Source: an uncultured Eubacteriales bacterium (GTDB taxonomy: Bacteria > Bacillota > Clostridia > Oscillospirales > Acutalibacteraceae). Taken from it: a DNA stretch of 64,000 bases. The stretch is from assembly GCA_934466515.1 (NCBI GenBank), contig CAKSLH010000005.1, positions 1-64,000 of the forward strand. The letters run 5' to 3'. The notes beneath the pieces are model-generated. The model was given only the letters and a program-made list of their open reading frames with translations. It had not been told where the DNA came from and did not search any database. Positions 18,592 through 27,360 of the stretch are shown here, piece by piece. A program made the translations under genes and the position numbers. The first letter of the stretch is position 1, and the number at the start of each line of letters is the position of its first letter.

Positions 18592-18714
18592 TCAGCAGCC
18601 GCAGCCGTTTGAGCAACCGTTATCGCAGCCGTTGTTTCCGCAGCCGCAGCAAACGAGAACGAGGATAAGGATAAGAATCCAAGAGCAATTTCCGCCAAAG
18701 TTACTGTTACACAT
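18592..18714 (-). CDS. Small Cys/Gly/Asn-rich membrane peptide (HCB protein 13-like)
   Basis: A 40-residue peptide with its own excellent SD (AAAGGAGGTC, 18721-18730 on the minus strand) and ATG at 18714. It starts MCNSNFGGNCSW, has a short hydrophobic run ILILILVLVCC, and ends in Cys-Gly-Asn repeats (GCGNNGCDNGC...GCGC), with ten cysteines in total. The pattern matches small clostridial proteins that databases label 'chorion class high-cysteine HCB protein 13', which are of unknown function and similar in style to small spore-coat or YjcZ-type proteins. It is divergent from ctsR and ends at the ligA terminator. Function unknown; a spore or envelope role is only a guess. Confidence 0.78.
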   Translation of the reverse strand: MCNSNFGGNCSWILILILVLVCCGCGNNGCDNGCSNGCGC

Positions 18715-18806
18715 AAAAAAGACCTCCTTTTTGTCTTCACAACATACTATGCAGAGAACTTATTTGCGGTTACAGAAGCTTTTTCAAAAAATTTTTAAAA
18801 ATACTC

Positions 18807-18855
18807 TTGACTTTCTTTGACTTTCGTGTATAATAAAAGTCAAGGAAAGTCAAAA
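18807..18855 (+). promoter_or_regulatory. ctsR promoter with two CtsR operators
   Basis: TTGACT (18807-18812), 16-base spacer, TATAAT (18829-18834). CtsR heptad repeats occur as the inverse form TTGACTTTCTTTGACTTT (18807-18824), covering the -35, and as AAAGTCAAGGAAAGTCAAA (18837-18855), covering the start point. The two operators face each other around the -10, fitting tight autorepression of a class III heat-shock operon. Confidence 0.9.
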
Positions 18856-18869
18856 AGGAGATGTGAGTG

Positions 18870-19322
18870 TTGAGAATCAGCGATTTGATAACACAGGAAA
18901 TAATAAAAATGCTTAATGAGTCAAAGGAGAATTCGGTTGAAATCCAGAGAAATGTTTTTGCAAACGGAATCGGCTGCGCTCCGAGTCAGATAAACTATGT
19001 TATATCCTCGAGATTTACTCCCGAGCAGGGCTATATTATAGAAAGCCGAAGAGGCGGCGGAGGATATATAAGAATTAAAAGGCTTATAATGGATCATTCG
19101 TCCGCAATAATGCATATAGTGAATTCTATCGGCGATTCTTTAGACCCTATGAGCGCAAGAGTTCTTATTGAAAACTGCCTGCAGTCCGAAATAATTGATG
19201 TAAATAAGGCTCGTATAATGTATGCGGCAATGTCTAACAATGTTATGGCTAATATCCCGACCGATAAAAGGGATAAGGTAAGAGCCGCGCTTTTAAAGGA
19301 AATGCTTTTAGTTCAGCTTTAA
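18870..19322 (+). CDS. ctsR: Class III heat-shock repressor CtsR
   Basis: Transcriptional repressor of clp genes, 150 residues. A winged helix-turn-helix N-terminal half with the GRGGGGYIRI wing (RRGGGGYIRI here, about residues 61-70) senses heat; the C-terminal half is the McsB/ClpC-sensitive domain. GTG at 18867 is possible, but TTG at 18870 gives the family start MRISDLI and better spacing to the AAGGAG SD. First gene of ctsR-mcsA-mcsB-clpC; its own promoter has two CtsR boxes. Confidence 0.94.
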   Translation: MRISDLITQEIIKMLNESKENSVEIQRNVFANGIGCAPSQINYVISSRFTPEQGYIIESRRGGGGYIRIKRLIMDHSSAIMHIVNSIGDSLDPMSARVLIENCLQSEIIDVNKARIMYAAMSNNVMANIPTDKRDKVRAALLKEMLLVQL

Positions 19323-19339
19323 TGAAAGAAGGAAATTTT

Positions 19340-19834
19340 ATGCTTTGTGAAAAATGCGGAAAAAATAATGCGACCACGCATATACATTCTATAGTAAACG
19401 GAATTGTTACCGAAAAATATCTTTGTTCTTCATGCGCCGCAAAAGAGGCCTTCGGAGCTTTCGAAAGCGACAGTCTTACAAATATGTTATCCTCAATGTT
19501 CGGGGACGCCTTAAGCTTAAATCGCTCGGTTTCCGAAAAGCGCTGCAAATGCTGCGGGATTTCATTTTCGGATATAGCCGAAAGCGGAAAGGTCGGCTGT
19601 CCCGAATGCTATAAAACATTTTACAGCGAGTTAATTCCTTATTTAAAGAGGGTACACGGATCTACAAAGCATTCGGGCAAAATTCCGAATAAAGCTCCGC
19701 TTGTTGTAAAATCCGAAAAGGATACCGTTGAATCTTTAAAAATCCGTCTTGCCGGTTTAATTAAGGATGAAAAATTCGAAGAAGCGGCAAAGGTAAGGGA
19801 TGAAATAAAAAAGCTTGAGGAGGAAAAGAAATGA
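19340..19834 (+). CDS. mcsA: McsA, activator of protein-arginine kinase McsB
   Basis: Zinc-binding adaptor that activates McsB and modulates CtsR, 164 residues. Four CxxC pairs are seen: CEKCGK and CSSC in the N-terminal part, CKCCG and CPEC in the middle. A UVR motif (DEKFEEAAKVRDEIKKLEEE) forms the C-terminus. An earlier in-frame ATG lies at 19322, overlapping the ctsR stop, but SD GAAGGAAA (19328-19335) and family alignment favour ATG 19340 (MLCEKCGKN). Its stop overlaps the mcsB start by four bases. Confidence 0.93.
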   Translation: MLCEKCGKNNATTHIHSIVNGIVTEKYLCSSCAAKEAFGAFESDSLTNMLSSMFGDALSLNRSVSEKRCKCCGISFSDIAESGKVGCPECYKTFYSELIPYLKRVHGSTKHSGKIPNKAPLVVKSEKDTVESLKIRLAGLIKDEKFEEAAKVRDEIKKLEEEKK

Positions 19835-20844
19835 GCTGGTATAACAAATCCGCCGTCTGCGACGATATTGCCGTAAGCACAAGAATAAGACTTGCCAGAA
19901 ATTTAAACGGAATTCCTTTTCCTTCAAGACTTTCTGAAGAGGGAATAAAAAAGGTTAATTCCACTGTCAAAAAAGCTATTGAGGACAGTAATACGCCGTT
20001 TTCAAAAAGTCTTAAATATATTGAAATGCGCAATATTCCCGAGAATGAAAGATATTCTATGGTTGAAAGGCACATTTTAAGCCCCGAATTTGTATCTGAT
20101 TGCGAAGATAAGGCAATAATTATATCCGAGGACGAAAGCGTCTGCATTATGCTTTGCGAGGAGGATCATATAAGAATTCAGGTTACAAACCCTGGTCTTA
20201 ATCTTGAAGAGGCTTATAATATTGCTGACAGTATTGATTCTTTGCTTTGTTCAAGCCTTGATATTGCCTTTGATAAGGATTTGGGTTTTTTAACCGAATG
20301 TCCGACTAATTTAGGCACCGGACTTCGTGCGTCGGTTATGCTCCACCTTCCGTTTCTTGAAGCTTCCAAGGAATTAAGCGCCATATCCGATTCTATAAGC
20401 AAAATCGGATTTACCGTCAGGGGAATGTACGGCGAGGGAACGAAAGCCGAGGCTTCATTTTATCAGATATCAAATGAAGTAACCTTAGGAATAAGCGAAA
20501 AAAACGCTATAGACAATCTTAAAATAATCGCAAATCAGCTGATAGAAAAGGAAAGAGAGGAAAGAAAAGCCGCCGATAAAATTAAAATAGCGGATATTTC
20601 AAACCGCGCTTTGGCAATTTTAAAAAGCGCAAGAATTTTAAGCAGTTCGGAGCTTATGAAGCTGTTAAGCGAAATTAAAATAGGAGTAAGTACAGGAGAA
20701 TTAAATGTAAAAAATGAGCTTTTAACTTCACTTTTATTTGAAAATCAGCCGTATACAATTATGTGTAAATACGGAAATTTAAGCTCAAAGGAGCGTGACG
20801 AAAAAAGAGCGGAGCTTATAAGAGAAAGGATTAAAGATATTTAA
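19831..20844 (+). CDS. mcsB: Protein-arginine kinase McsB
   Basis: ATP:guanido phosphotransferase-like kinase that phosphorylates arginines on proteins to mark them for ClpC-ClpP degradation; 337 residues. The nucleotide-binding STRIRLARN motif is near residue 16 and the catalytic-Cys motif ECPTNLGTGLRAS near 155. It overlaps mcsA by four bases (ATGA). Between this gene and clpC is a 51-base gap with a short GC-rich hairpin. Confidence 0.95.
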   Translation: MSWYNKSAVCDDIAVSTRIRLARNLNGIPFPSRLSEEGIKKVNSTVKKAIEDSNTPFSKSLKYIEMRNIPENERYSMVERHILSPEFVSDCEDKAIIISEDESVCIMLCEEDHIRIQVTNPGLNLEEAYNIADSIDSLLCSSLDIAFDKDLGFLTECPTNLGTGLRASVMLHLPFLEASKELSAISDSISKIGFTVRGMYGEGTKAEASFYQISNEVTLGISEKNAIDNLKIIANQLIEKEREERKAADKIKIADISNRALAILKSARILSSSELMKLLSEIKIGVSTGELNVKNELLTSLLFENQPYTIMCKYGNLSSKERDEKRAELIRERIKDI

Positions 20845-20857
20845 AAACAACTGCTGT

Positions 20858-20878
20858 CGGCGGAGCTTCCGCCGTTTT
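20858..20878 (+). terminator. Weak intra-operon hairpin between mcsB and clpC
   Basis: CGGCGGA (20858-20864), loop GCT, TCCGCCG (20868-20874), then TTTT. The U-run is short, so partial termination or an mRNA-processing/stability role is more likely than full termination. Confidence 0.45.
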
Positions 20879-20895
20879 GAAAGGAGTTAATTTTT

Positions 20896-23355
20896 ATGAA
20901 ATATAATTTTAACGGATTTACGGACAAAGCAAATCTTGCTTTAAATCAGGCTATAAATGCCGCCGAGCTTTTCGGACATACCTATGTAGGAAGTGAGCAT
21001 TTACTGCTTGGACTGTTAAGGTCGGGAGGAATTGCGGGAACGGTTCTTAATGACTGCGGAATAACCGAAGAAAAAATCGAGGAAATGATAGTCGCAAATA
21101 TCGGCAGGGGAACACCTACAAGGCTTTCTGTTGATTACTTTACGCCCCGGACAAGAGTTATTCTCGATGTTGCAAGAAGCGGCGCTGAAAATTTAGGAAA
21201 AAGGCTTATCGGCACCGAGCACCTTCTGCTCGCAATTTTGGGAGAAGAGGACAGCTTTGCCGTTAAGTTTATTACAGGGCTCGGAGTAGATGTAACTGAG
21301 CTTTGCACTAAGGCTTTAAAAGCCGCCGATATTGATATCGAAAGCTTTAATCAGAAAAACGGATTTTCACCCGAGTCATATAATTCAAATGAACAGGGCG
21401 CAAATAAAAACAGCGCCGTCGAAAAATACGGCAGAGATCTTACAAAAGCCGCAAAAGAAGGCAAGCTTGACCCCGTAATCGGCAGAGAAAAGGAAATAGA
21501 AAGAGTCATTCAGATTCTTTGCAGAAGAACTAAAAACAATCCCTGCTTAATAGGCGAACCCGGGGTAGGTAAAACCGCGATTGTAGAAGGACTTGCGGAA
21601 AGAATAATTTCGGGCGATGTTCCTGATATTCTGCAGAATAAGCGCGTTATTTCCCTTGACCTTACCGGAATGGTTGCCGGCGCAAAATACAGAGGCGATT
21701 TTGAAGAAAGAATTAAATCTGTTATTGACGAGGTTTCAAAATCAAGCGATATTATCCTCTTTATTGATGAGGTTCATACCCTTGTCGGCGCAGGCTCCGC
21801 CGAGGGCTCTACCGACGCCGCAAATATCTTAAAGCCTATGCTTGCGCGCGGCGATTTTCAGCTTATCGGTGCTACAACTATAACCGAATACCGCAAAAAT
21901 ATCGAAAAGGACGCGGCTTTGGAGCGAAGGTTTCAGCCTGTAACCGTCGGCGAGCCGTCGGTTGATGACGCAATACTCATTTTAAAGGGTATTAAAGGAA
22001 TGTTCGAAAAGCATCATAAGGTTGAGATAACAGACGATGCGGTGGACGCCGCAGTAAAGCTTTCTGCAAGATATATCAATGACAGATATCTTCCCGATAA
22101 AGCAATTGACCTTATAGACGAAGCGGCTTCAAGAGTAAGAATAGGAAGCTCTACGGCAACTCCCGAGCTTAAGGAGCTTAATGCCAAAATCGAAGAGCTT
22201 TCGGCGAAAAAGGATTCCGCCGTTGATTCTCAGGATTTCGAAACCGCCGCTCATTTAAGAGACGAAATCAAGTCACTTGAAGAAAAAAGAGAAAATCTTA
22301 AAAAGAGCGCCTGCAAAGAAGGCACCTACGGTACCGTTACACCCGAAAGCATTGCCGAAATTCTTTCTTCTTGGACGGGAATTCCGGTTTCTCAGATGAC
22401 CGAGGAAGAATCGCAAAGACTTTTAAAGCTTGAAGACGAGCTTCATAAGAGACTTATAGGTCAGGAGCAGGCGGTAAGCGCGGTAGCAAGAGCTATAAGA
22501 AGAGGCAGAGTGGGTCTTAAGGACCCGAAAAGGCCAATTGGCTCGTTTATCTTCTTAGGTCCTACGGGCGTCGGCAAAACAGAGCTTTGCAAGGCTCTTG
22601 CGGAGTCGATGTTCGGCAGTGAAAATCTTATGATAAGGCTTGATATGTCCGAATATATGGAAAAGCATACGGTTTCAAGACTTGTCGGCTCGCCTCCGGG
22701 ATATGTCGGCTTTGAAGAGGGCGGACAGTTAACGGAGCAGGTTCGCAGACATCCTTATTCCGTAGTTTTGTTTGATGAAATCGAAAAAGCTCATCCCGAT
22801 GTTTTCAATATGCTTTTGCAGATTCTTGACGACGGTATTCTTACCGATTCGCAGGGCAGAAAGGTTGACTTTAAAAACACGGTTATAATAATGACCTCGA
22901 ATATCGGAGCAAGACTTATAACCGAGAAGAAAGTAAACTTCGGCTTCGGCGATTTCAAGGATAACGAGGAAAACAAAAATATCAAGGAAACCGTGCTTGC
23001 GGAGCTTAAAAATACCTTCAGACCCGAATTTTTAAACCGTGTCGATGATATAATCGTATTCAACAAGCTTACAAAGGACGAGATAAAGCAAATTGCGGGC
23101 AATATGCTTAATAATCTTTCAAAGAGGCTTACGGATCTTAATATCACCGTTTCCTTTGATGATGAAGTTGTTGAGAAAATAAGCGAAAAGGGATTTGACG
23201 ATATTTACGGCGCAAGACCTCTTCGCAGAACTATTCAGACGGATATAGAGGACGCTTTAAGTGAAAAAATTCTTGACAGAAGTATAAAAAACGGCGACAA
23301 AATAAAATGCCGTTTAAATAAAGAAACTCAGGAATATGTTTTCGAAAAAGAATAA
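20896..23355 (+). CDS. clpC: ATP-dependent Clp protease ATPase subunit ClpC
   Basis: Hsp100 unfoldase working with ClpP, 819 residues. The Clp N-domain (about 1-150) holds the phosphoarginine-binding repeats, AAA1 has Walker A GEPGVGKT at 220-227, a UVR-like/middle-domain coiled coil lies at about 440-470, and AAA2 has GPTGVGKT near 555-562. SD AAAGGAG sits just upstream. It is the last gene of the ctsR operon, closed by a 14-bp terminator. With McsB it forms the arginine-phosphate degradation route. Confidence 0.97.
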   Translation: MKYNFNGFTDKANLALNQAINAAELFGHTYVGSEHLLLGLLRSGGIAGTVLNDCGITEEKIEEMIVANIGRGTPTRLSVDYFTPRTRVILDVARSGAENLGKRLIGTEHLLLAILGEEDSFAVKFITGLGVDVTELCTKALKAADIDIESFNQKNGFSPESYNSNEQGANKNSAVEKYGRDLTKAAKEGKLDPVIGREKEIERVIQILCRRTKNNPCLIGEPGVGKTAIVEGLAERIISGDVPDILQNKRVISLDLTGMVAGAKYRGDFEERIKSVIDEVSKSSDIILFIDEVHTLVGAGSAEGSTDAANILKPMLARGDFQLIGATTITEYRKNIEKDAALERRFQPVTVGEPSVDDAILILKGIKGMFEKHHKVEITDDAVDAAVKLSARYINDRYLPDKAIDLIDEAASRVRIGSSTATPELKELNAKIEELSAKKDSAVDSQDFETAAHLRDEIKSLEEKRENLKKSACKEGTYGTVTPESIAEILSSWTGIPVSQMTEEESQRLLKLEDELHKRLIGQEQAVSAVARAIRRGRVGLKDPKRPIGSFIFLGPTGVGKTELCKALAESMFGSENLMIRLDMSEYMEKHTVSRLVGSPPGYVGFEEGGQLTEQVRRHPYSVVLFDEIEKAHPDVFNMLLQILDDGILTDSQGRKVDFKNTVIIMTSNIGARLITEKKVNFGFGDFKDNEENKNIKETVLAELKNTFRPEFLNRVDDIIVFNKLTKDEIKQIAGNMLNNLSKRLTDLNITVSFDDEVVEKISEKGFDDIYGARPLRRTIQTDIEDALSEKILDRSIKNGDKIKCRLNKETQEYVFEKE

Positions 23356-23363
23356 CAGCTTTT

Positions 23364-23399
23364 GCCCTGACACCTTAAAATAAGGTGTCAGGGCTTTTC
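23364..23399 (+). terminator. Terminator of the ctsR operon
   Basis: GCCCTGACACCTTA (23364-23377), loop AAA, TAAGGTGTCAGGGC (23381-23394), then TTTTCC. Confidence 0.9.
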
Positions 23400-23496
23400 C
23401 GTATTGACTTAAAATAAAAAATATAATAAAATATTAAATAAGTATTTATTTTCACCCAAAAACATATATTTTAAAGATATGTTTTGAGGTGATTGG

Positions 23497-24210
23497 ATGA
23501 AGCTTAAAAAAAGAATTATATTATCCCTGTCTTTTTTATGCGCCGCAAGTCTTTTTGCTGTTATAGGCTCTGTCGGAGGAAGACTTTATAAAAGCACTTC
23601 GGCAAAAGAGGATGATATTAAAACCGTTATTATAGACAGCGGCCACGGCGGATATGACGGCGGGGCGGTAGCCGAGGACGGAACCGTCGAAAAAAATATA
23701 AATCTTATGATTGCACTAAAGCTTAAAGATATTTTTGAGTTTAACGGTTACAGGGTTGTTATGACGAGAACCGAGGATGTTGATACCGACGATTCGGATT
23801 CTGATAAATACAGCAAAAAGGGCGACCTTGAAAACAGGCTTGCGCTTATGAAAAAATATCCGGATTCTATATTTTTAAGTATACATCTTAATAAATTTAC
23901 CTCAACTAAAGCTTCAGGCGCACAGGTGTTTTATGCGCCTGATTTTGAAGAGGCAAAACAGCTCGGAGCCTGTATTCAAAAATCGCTTAAAGATTTAATT
24001 CAGAACGATAACAACAGAGTAATTAAAAAGGGGACAAAATCAACCTATCTGCTTTATAACGCAAAGGTCCCTGCCGTTATTATCGAATGCGGATTCATAA
24101 GCAATTTAAACGAGCTTAAAATGCTTAAAAACGAAGAATATCAATCTAAGCTTGCCTTTGCGATATTCTGCGGAACAGAGAATTATTTTTCCGAAACGAA
24201 AGGACGATAA
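23497..24210 (+). CDS. cwlD: Amidase_3-type N-acetylmuramoyl-L-alanine amidase, CwlD-like
   Basis: Zinc amidase of 237 residues with an N-terminal signal/anchor helix (about 7-27). The Amidase_3 motifs are IDSGHGGYDGG (first His), the Glu in VEKNINL, SIHLN with the second His ligand, and IIECGFISN with the catalytic Glu. The compact single-domain size fits CwlD, which with PdaA makes the muramic-lactam of spore cortex; this assignment is by size and organism. A 9-bp inverted repeat (AAAACATAT 23459-23467, ATATGTTTT 23477-23485) lies just before the SD GAGGTG. Four bases separate it from radA. Confidence 0.78.
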   Translation: MKLKKRIILSLSFLCAASLFAVIGSVGGRLYKSTSAKEDDIKTVIIDSGHGGYDGGAVAEDGTVEKNINLMIALKLKDIFEFNGYRVVMTRTEDVDTDDSDSDKYSKKGDLENRLALMKKYPDSIFLSIHLNKFTSTKASGAQVFYAPDFEEAKQLGACIQKSLKDLIQNDNNRVIKKGTKSTYLLYNAKVPAVIIECGFISNLNELKMLKNEEYQSKLAFAIFCGTENYFSETKGR

Positions 24211-24213
24211 AAA

Positions 24214-25590
24214 TTGCCGGCAAAAACAAAAAGTGTTTTTATTTGTAATGAATGCGGATATGAAAGCGCAAAATGGACGGGTCAATGCGGCGGGTGCGGT
24301 GCTTGGAATACTATGGAAGAGCATTTAATAAGCACTGCAAAAAAGTCAACTGCCGCAAGCACGGCTGTCAGCTCTTATAAGCTTGAAAAGGGCAGTTCGC
24401 TTTCGCAGATAGACGCAAAAAACGAGCCGCGTTTTATAACAGGAATAAGCGAGCTTGACAGGGTTCTCGGCGGCGGAATAGTAAAGGGGTCGGTAATTCT
24501 TTTAAGCGGCGACCCCGGTATAGGAAAATCAACGATTCTTTTACAGGTCTGCAATTCCTTTAAGAACGATAAAAACATCCTTTATGTTTCGGGCGAGGAA
24601 TCTCCCGTGCAGATAAAAATAAGGGCGGACAGGCTCGGTGTAAAAGGGGATAACACCACCGTTATTTCGCAGACCGATACTCAGACTGTTTGCGAATATA
24701 TAAATCAGATGAGACCCGATATCGTTATGATAGACTCTATTCAGACTATGCAGATTCCTGAGCTAACATCATGCGCAGGAAGTATAGTTCAGGTAAGAGA
24801 GTCGGCTAATCTTCTTTTAAAAACAGGCAAGAGCCTTGATATTCCGATATTTATTGTAGGCCATGTAAATAAAGGCGGCGATATTGCGGGACCTAAGGTA
24901 TTAGAGCATATTGTCGATACGGTTCTTTACTTTGAGGGCGAAAGAAATCAGTCCTACAGGATACTCAGGGCCGTTAAAAACCGTTTCGGCTCAACCAATG
25001 AAATCGGCGTTTTTGAAATGACGCAATCGGGACTGAGCGTTGTTGAAAATCCGTCGGCAATGATGCTTTCAGGAAGAATTTCAAGCGTTTCCGGAGGCTG
25101 TATAACCTGCGTTATGGAAGGCACAAGACCGATTTTAGCAGAGGTGCAAGGGCTTGTGACCTCAACAGGCTTCGGAAATCCGAGAAGAATGGCAACAGGC
25201 TTTGATTATAACAGGCTTAATTTATTGCTTGCGGTTTTAGAAAAAAGATTAGGGCTTTATTTCTCAAATTTTGACACTTATCTTAATATTGTCGGCGGAA
25301 TGAGGATTGACGAGCCTGCGGCGGATCTTGCAGTTTGTATGTCGCTTGTTTCGGGACTTAGAGATATTCCTATCGACGAGCATACAGTCTGCTTCGGCGA
25401 GGTAGGATTATCGGGAGAGATAAGAAGCGTTCCGAGAATAAAAGCGAGAATTAACGAGGCGGCAAGACTCGGCTTTAACAAATGTATTATTCCTAAAAGC
25501 TGTATGAGAACGCTTATTGATTATAAACCGAAGGATATTGAAATAATCCCTGTCAGAAACTTAAAAGACGCAATAAGCTACATAGTGTGA
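24214..25590 (+). CDS. radA: DNA repair protein RadA
   Basis: RecA-like ATPase that promotes branch migration in recombination, 458 residues. N-terminal Cys4 zinc finger (CNECG...CGGCG, residues 9-29), Walker A GDPGIGKST near 99-107, RadA signature KNRFG near 255, and a Lon-protease-like C-terminal domain without the protease dyad. Start is TTG, with AAAGGA upstream. It follows cwlD closely. In Bacillus, radA lies directly in the ctsR-clpC operon, so the arrangement here is similar, but separated by a terminator and cwlD. Confidence 0.96.
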   Translation: MPAKTKSVFICNECGYESAKWTGQCGGCGAWNTMEEHLISTAKKSTAASTAVSSYKLEKGSSLSQIDAKNEPRFITGISELDRVLGGGIVKGSVILLSGDPGIGKSTILLQVCNSFKNDKNILYVSGEESPVQIKIRADRLGVKGDNTTVISQTDTQTVCEYINQMRPDIVMIDSIQTMQIPELTSCAGSIVQVRESANLLLKTGKSLDIPIFIVGHVNKGGDIAGPKVLEHIVDTVLYFEGERNQSYRILRAVKNRFGSTNEIGVFEMTQSGLSVVENPSAMMLSGRISSVSGGCITCVMEGTRPILAEVQGLVTSTGFGNPRRMATGFDYNRLNLLLAVLEKRLGLYFSNFDTYLNIVGGMRIDEPAADLAVCMSLVSGLRDIPIDEHTVCFGEVGLSGEIRSVPRIKARINEAARLGFNKCIIPKSCMRTLIDYKPKDIEIIPVRNLKDAISYIV

Positions 25591-25620
25591 CAGATTTATA
25601 CTGTCACACTTATTTTTTTC
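25584..25620 (+). terminator. Terminator overlapping the end of radA
   Basis: AGTGTGACAG (25584-25593), loop of seven, CTGTCACACT (25601-25610), then TATTTTTTTC. The 5' arm includes the last radA codons and stop. Confidence 0.85.
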
Positions 25621-25649
25621 TTGCAAAAAAGGCTGAAATATGTTAGAAT
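25621..25649 (+). promoter_or_regulatory. Promoter of the symporter gene
   Basis: TTGCAA (25621-25626), 17-base spacer, TAGAAT (25644-25649). Confidence 0.6.
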
Positions 25650-25682
25650 AGCAACATATTATTTGTTTTATGGGGGTTTATT

Positions 25683-27224
25683 ATGAGTTCGGCTGATATA
25701 TGCACGCTTATTGCAATCGTTCTTTACTTAGTAGGAATGCTTTTGGTAGGCGCATATTATTCTAAGAAAAATAAAAATTCCACCGATTTTTATCTCGGCG
25801 GAAGAAAGCTCGGTCCTTTGGTTACTGCGATGAGCGCGGAGGCGTCCGATATGAGCGCTTATCTGCTTATGGGTATTCCGGGTCTTACGCTTATGTGCGG
25901 ACTTGCAGAGGCTACATGGACCGCAATAGGACTTGCAATCGGAACTTATCTTAACTGGCTGTTTGTTGCAAAGCGTTTAAGAAAGTATTCCGAAAGAATT
26001 GACGCGGTAACAGTTCCGGAGTTTTTCTCAAAGAGATTTAACGATAAAAAATATATGCTATCGGTAATAGCTGCAATCGTTATTATAATTTTCTTCGTTC
26101 CTTATACCGCTTCGGGATTTTCTGCATGCGGAAAGCTTTTTTCAAGCATGTTCGGAATGAATTATAAAACCGCTATGATTTTAAGCGCAATTGTCATAGT
26201 AGGTTACTGCACTCTCGGCGGTTTTCTTGCCGCTTCGATTACCGACCTTATTCAGAGCATAGTTATGACTATTGCTTTGTTTGTAGTTCTCGGATTGAGC
26301 GAGGGAATAATAGGCGGTTTTGATAAGATATTTGATACCGCTAAAAATATGACCGGTTATTTTGATTTATTTAAAGGCTTTGATGTTGCGGCTGGAAAAT
26401 CAGGCAGCTTCGGAGGATTTTCGGTTATAACGACCCTTGCATGGGGCTTGGGATATTTCGGAATGCCTCATATTCTTTTGAGATTTATGGCTATTGACGA
26501 CCCGAAAAAATTAAAAATCTCAAGAAGAATTGCATCTGTTTGGGTTGTAGTTTCATTGGGAATTGCGGTTTTAATCGGTGTTGCGGGACTTTCGCTCGTC
26601 AATGCCGGAATTATCAAGGAATATGCCGACGCGTCTGCCGCGGAATCCATAATCGTTGACATTTCGAGATTTTTATCTACACGCGGATTTATTCCGGCGT
26701 TTATAGCGGGTATTTTTATTTCGGGAATTCTTGCTTCTACAATGTCTACCGCCGATTCTCAGCTTATTGCGGCTTCTTCGAGTGTTACAAAGGATATTCT
26801 TGTTAATACCTTTAAGGTTAAGCTTTCGGAGAAAAAAGAAATGGTTATAGCAAGACTCAGTGTTATTGCAATTTCGGTTGTTGCCGTTTTGCTTGCCCTT
26901 AATCCTAACGGCTCTGTTTTCAGAATAGTTTCATTTGCATGGGCAGGCTTCGGCGCCGCTTTCGGACCCATTATGCTTTTCTCGCTGTTCTTCAAAAGAA
27001 CAACAAAATGGGGCGCGCTAGCAGGAATGCTCAGCGGCGGAGCCATGGTGTTTATCTGGAAGTTCGTTATTTCAAAGCTCGGCGGAATATTTAAGATTTA
27101 TGAGCTTCTGCCGGCATTCATAATAAGCTGTCTCTTTATTCTTATTGTAAGTCTGCTTACATCAGAACCGGAAAAAGAGGTTACTGATATTTTCGATGAA
27201 ATCAAGGTTTCGGTTAAGGAATAA
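25683..27224 (+). CDS. putP: Sodium/solute symporter, PutP (Na+/proline) subfamily
   Basis: Sodium:solute symporter family protein of 513 residues with about 13 membrane helices. The start region ADICTLIAIVLYLVGMLLVG and the motifs FYLGGRKLGPLVTAMSAEASDMSAYLL (PutP-type), LGYFGMPHILLRFMAI and MSTADSQLIAASS are characteristic of proline transporters of this family. Ala/Ser in the ASDMS segment and the TADSQL helix correspond to Na+ and substrate sites by family knowledge. It has its own promoter and terminator. A LysR regulator gene follows in the same direction, but no proof of regulation is visible. Confidence 0.9.
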   Translation: MSSADICTLIAIVLYLVGMLLVGAYYSKKNKNSTDFYLGGRKLGPLVTAMSAEASDMSAYLLMGIPGLTLMCGLAEATWTAIGLAIGTYLNWLFVAKRLRKYSERIDAVTVPEFFSKRFNDKKYMLSVIAAIVIIIFFVPYTASGFSACGKLFSSMFGMNYKTAMILSAIVIVGYCTLGGFLAASITDLIQSIVMTIALFVVLGLSEGIIGGFDKIFDTAKNMTGYFDLFKGFDVAAGKSGSFGGFSVITTLAWGLGYFGMPHILLRFMAIDDPKKLKISRRIASVWVVVSLGIAVLIGVAGLSLVNAGIIKEYADASAAESIIVDISRFLSTRGFIPAFIAGIFISGILASTMSTADSQLIAASSSVTKDILVNTFKVKLSEKKEMVIARLSVIAISVVAVLLALNPNGSVFRIVSFAWAGFGAAFGPIMLFSLFFKRTTKWGALAGMLSGGAMVFIWKFVISKLGGIFKIYELLPAFIISCLFILIVSLLTSEPEKEVTDIFDEIKVSVKE

Positions 27225-27234
27225 CAGAATAATC

Positions 27235-27267
27235 AACCGTCCGTATTAAAAACGGACGGTTTTTTTC
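27235..27267 (+). terminator. Terminator after putP
   Basis: AACCGTCCGT (27235-27244), loop of seven, ACGGACGGTT (27252-27261), then TTTTT. Confidence 0.88.
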
Positions 27268-27360
27268 AAAATATTTAAAATTTCGGCATAAAGTTGTTTT
27301 ACTTTTTGCTTTTCTTGTGGTAAAATATATTATATATAAGAAAGGACGGGGAGAACTGTT

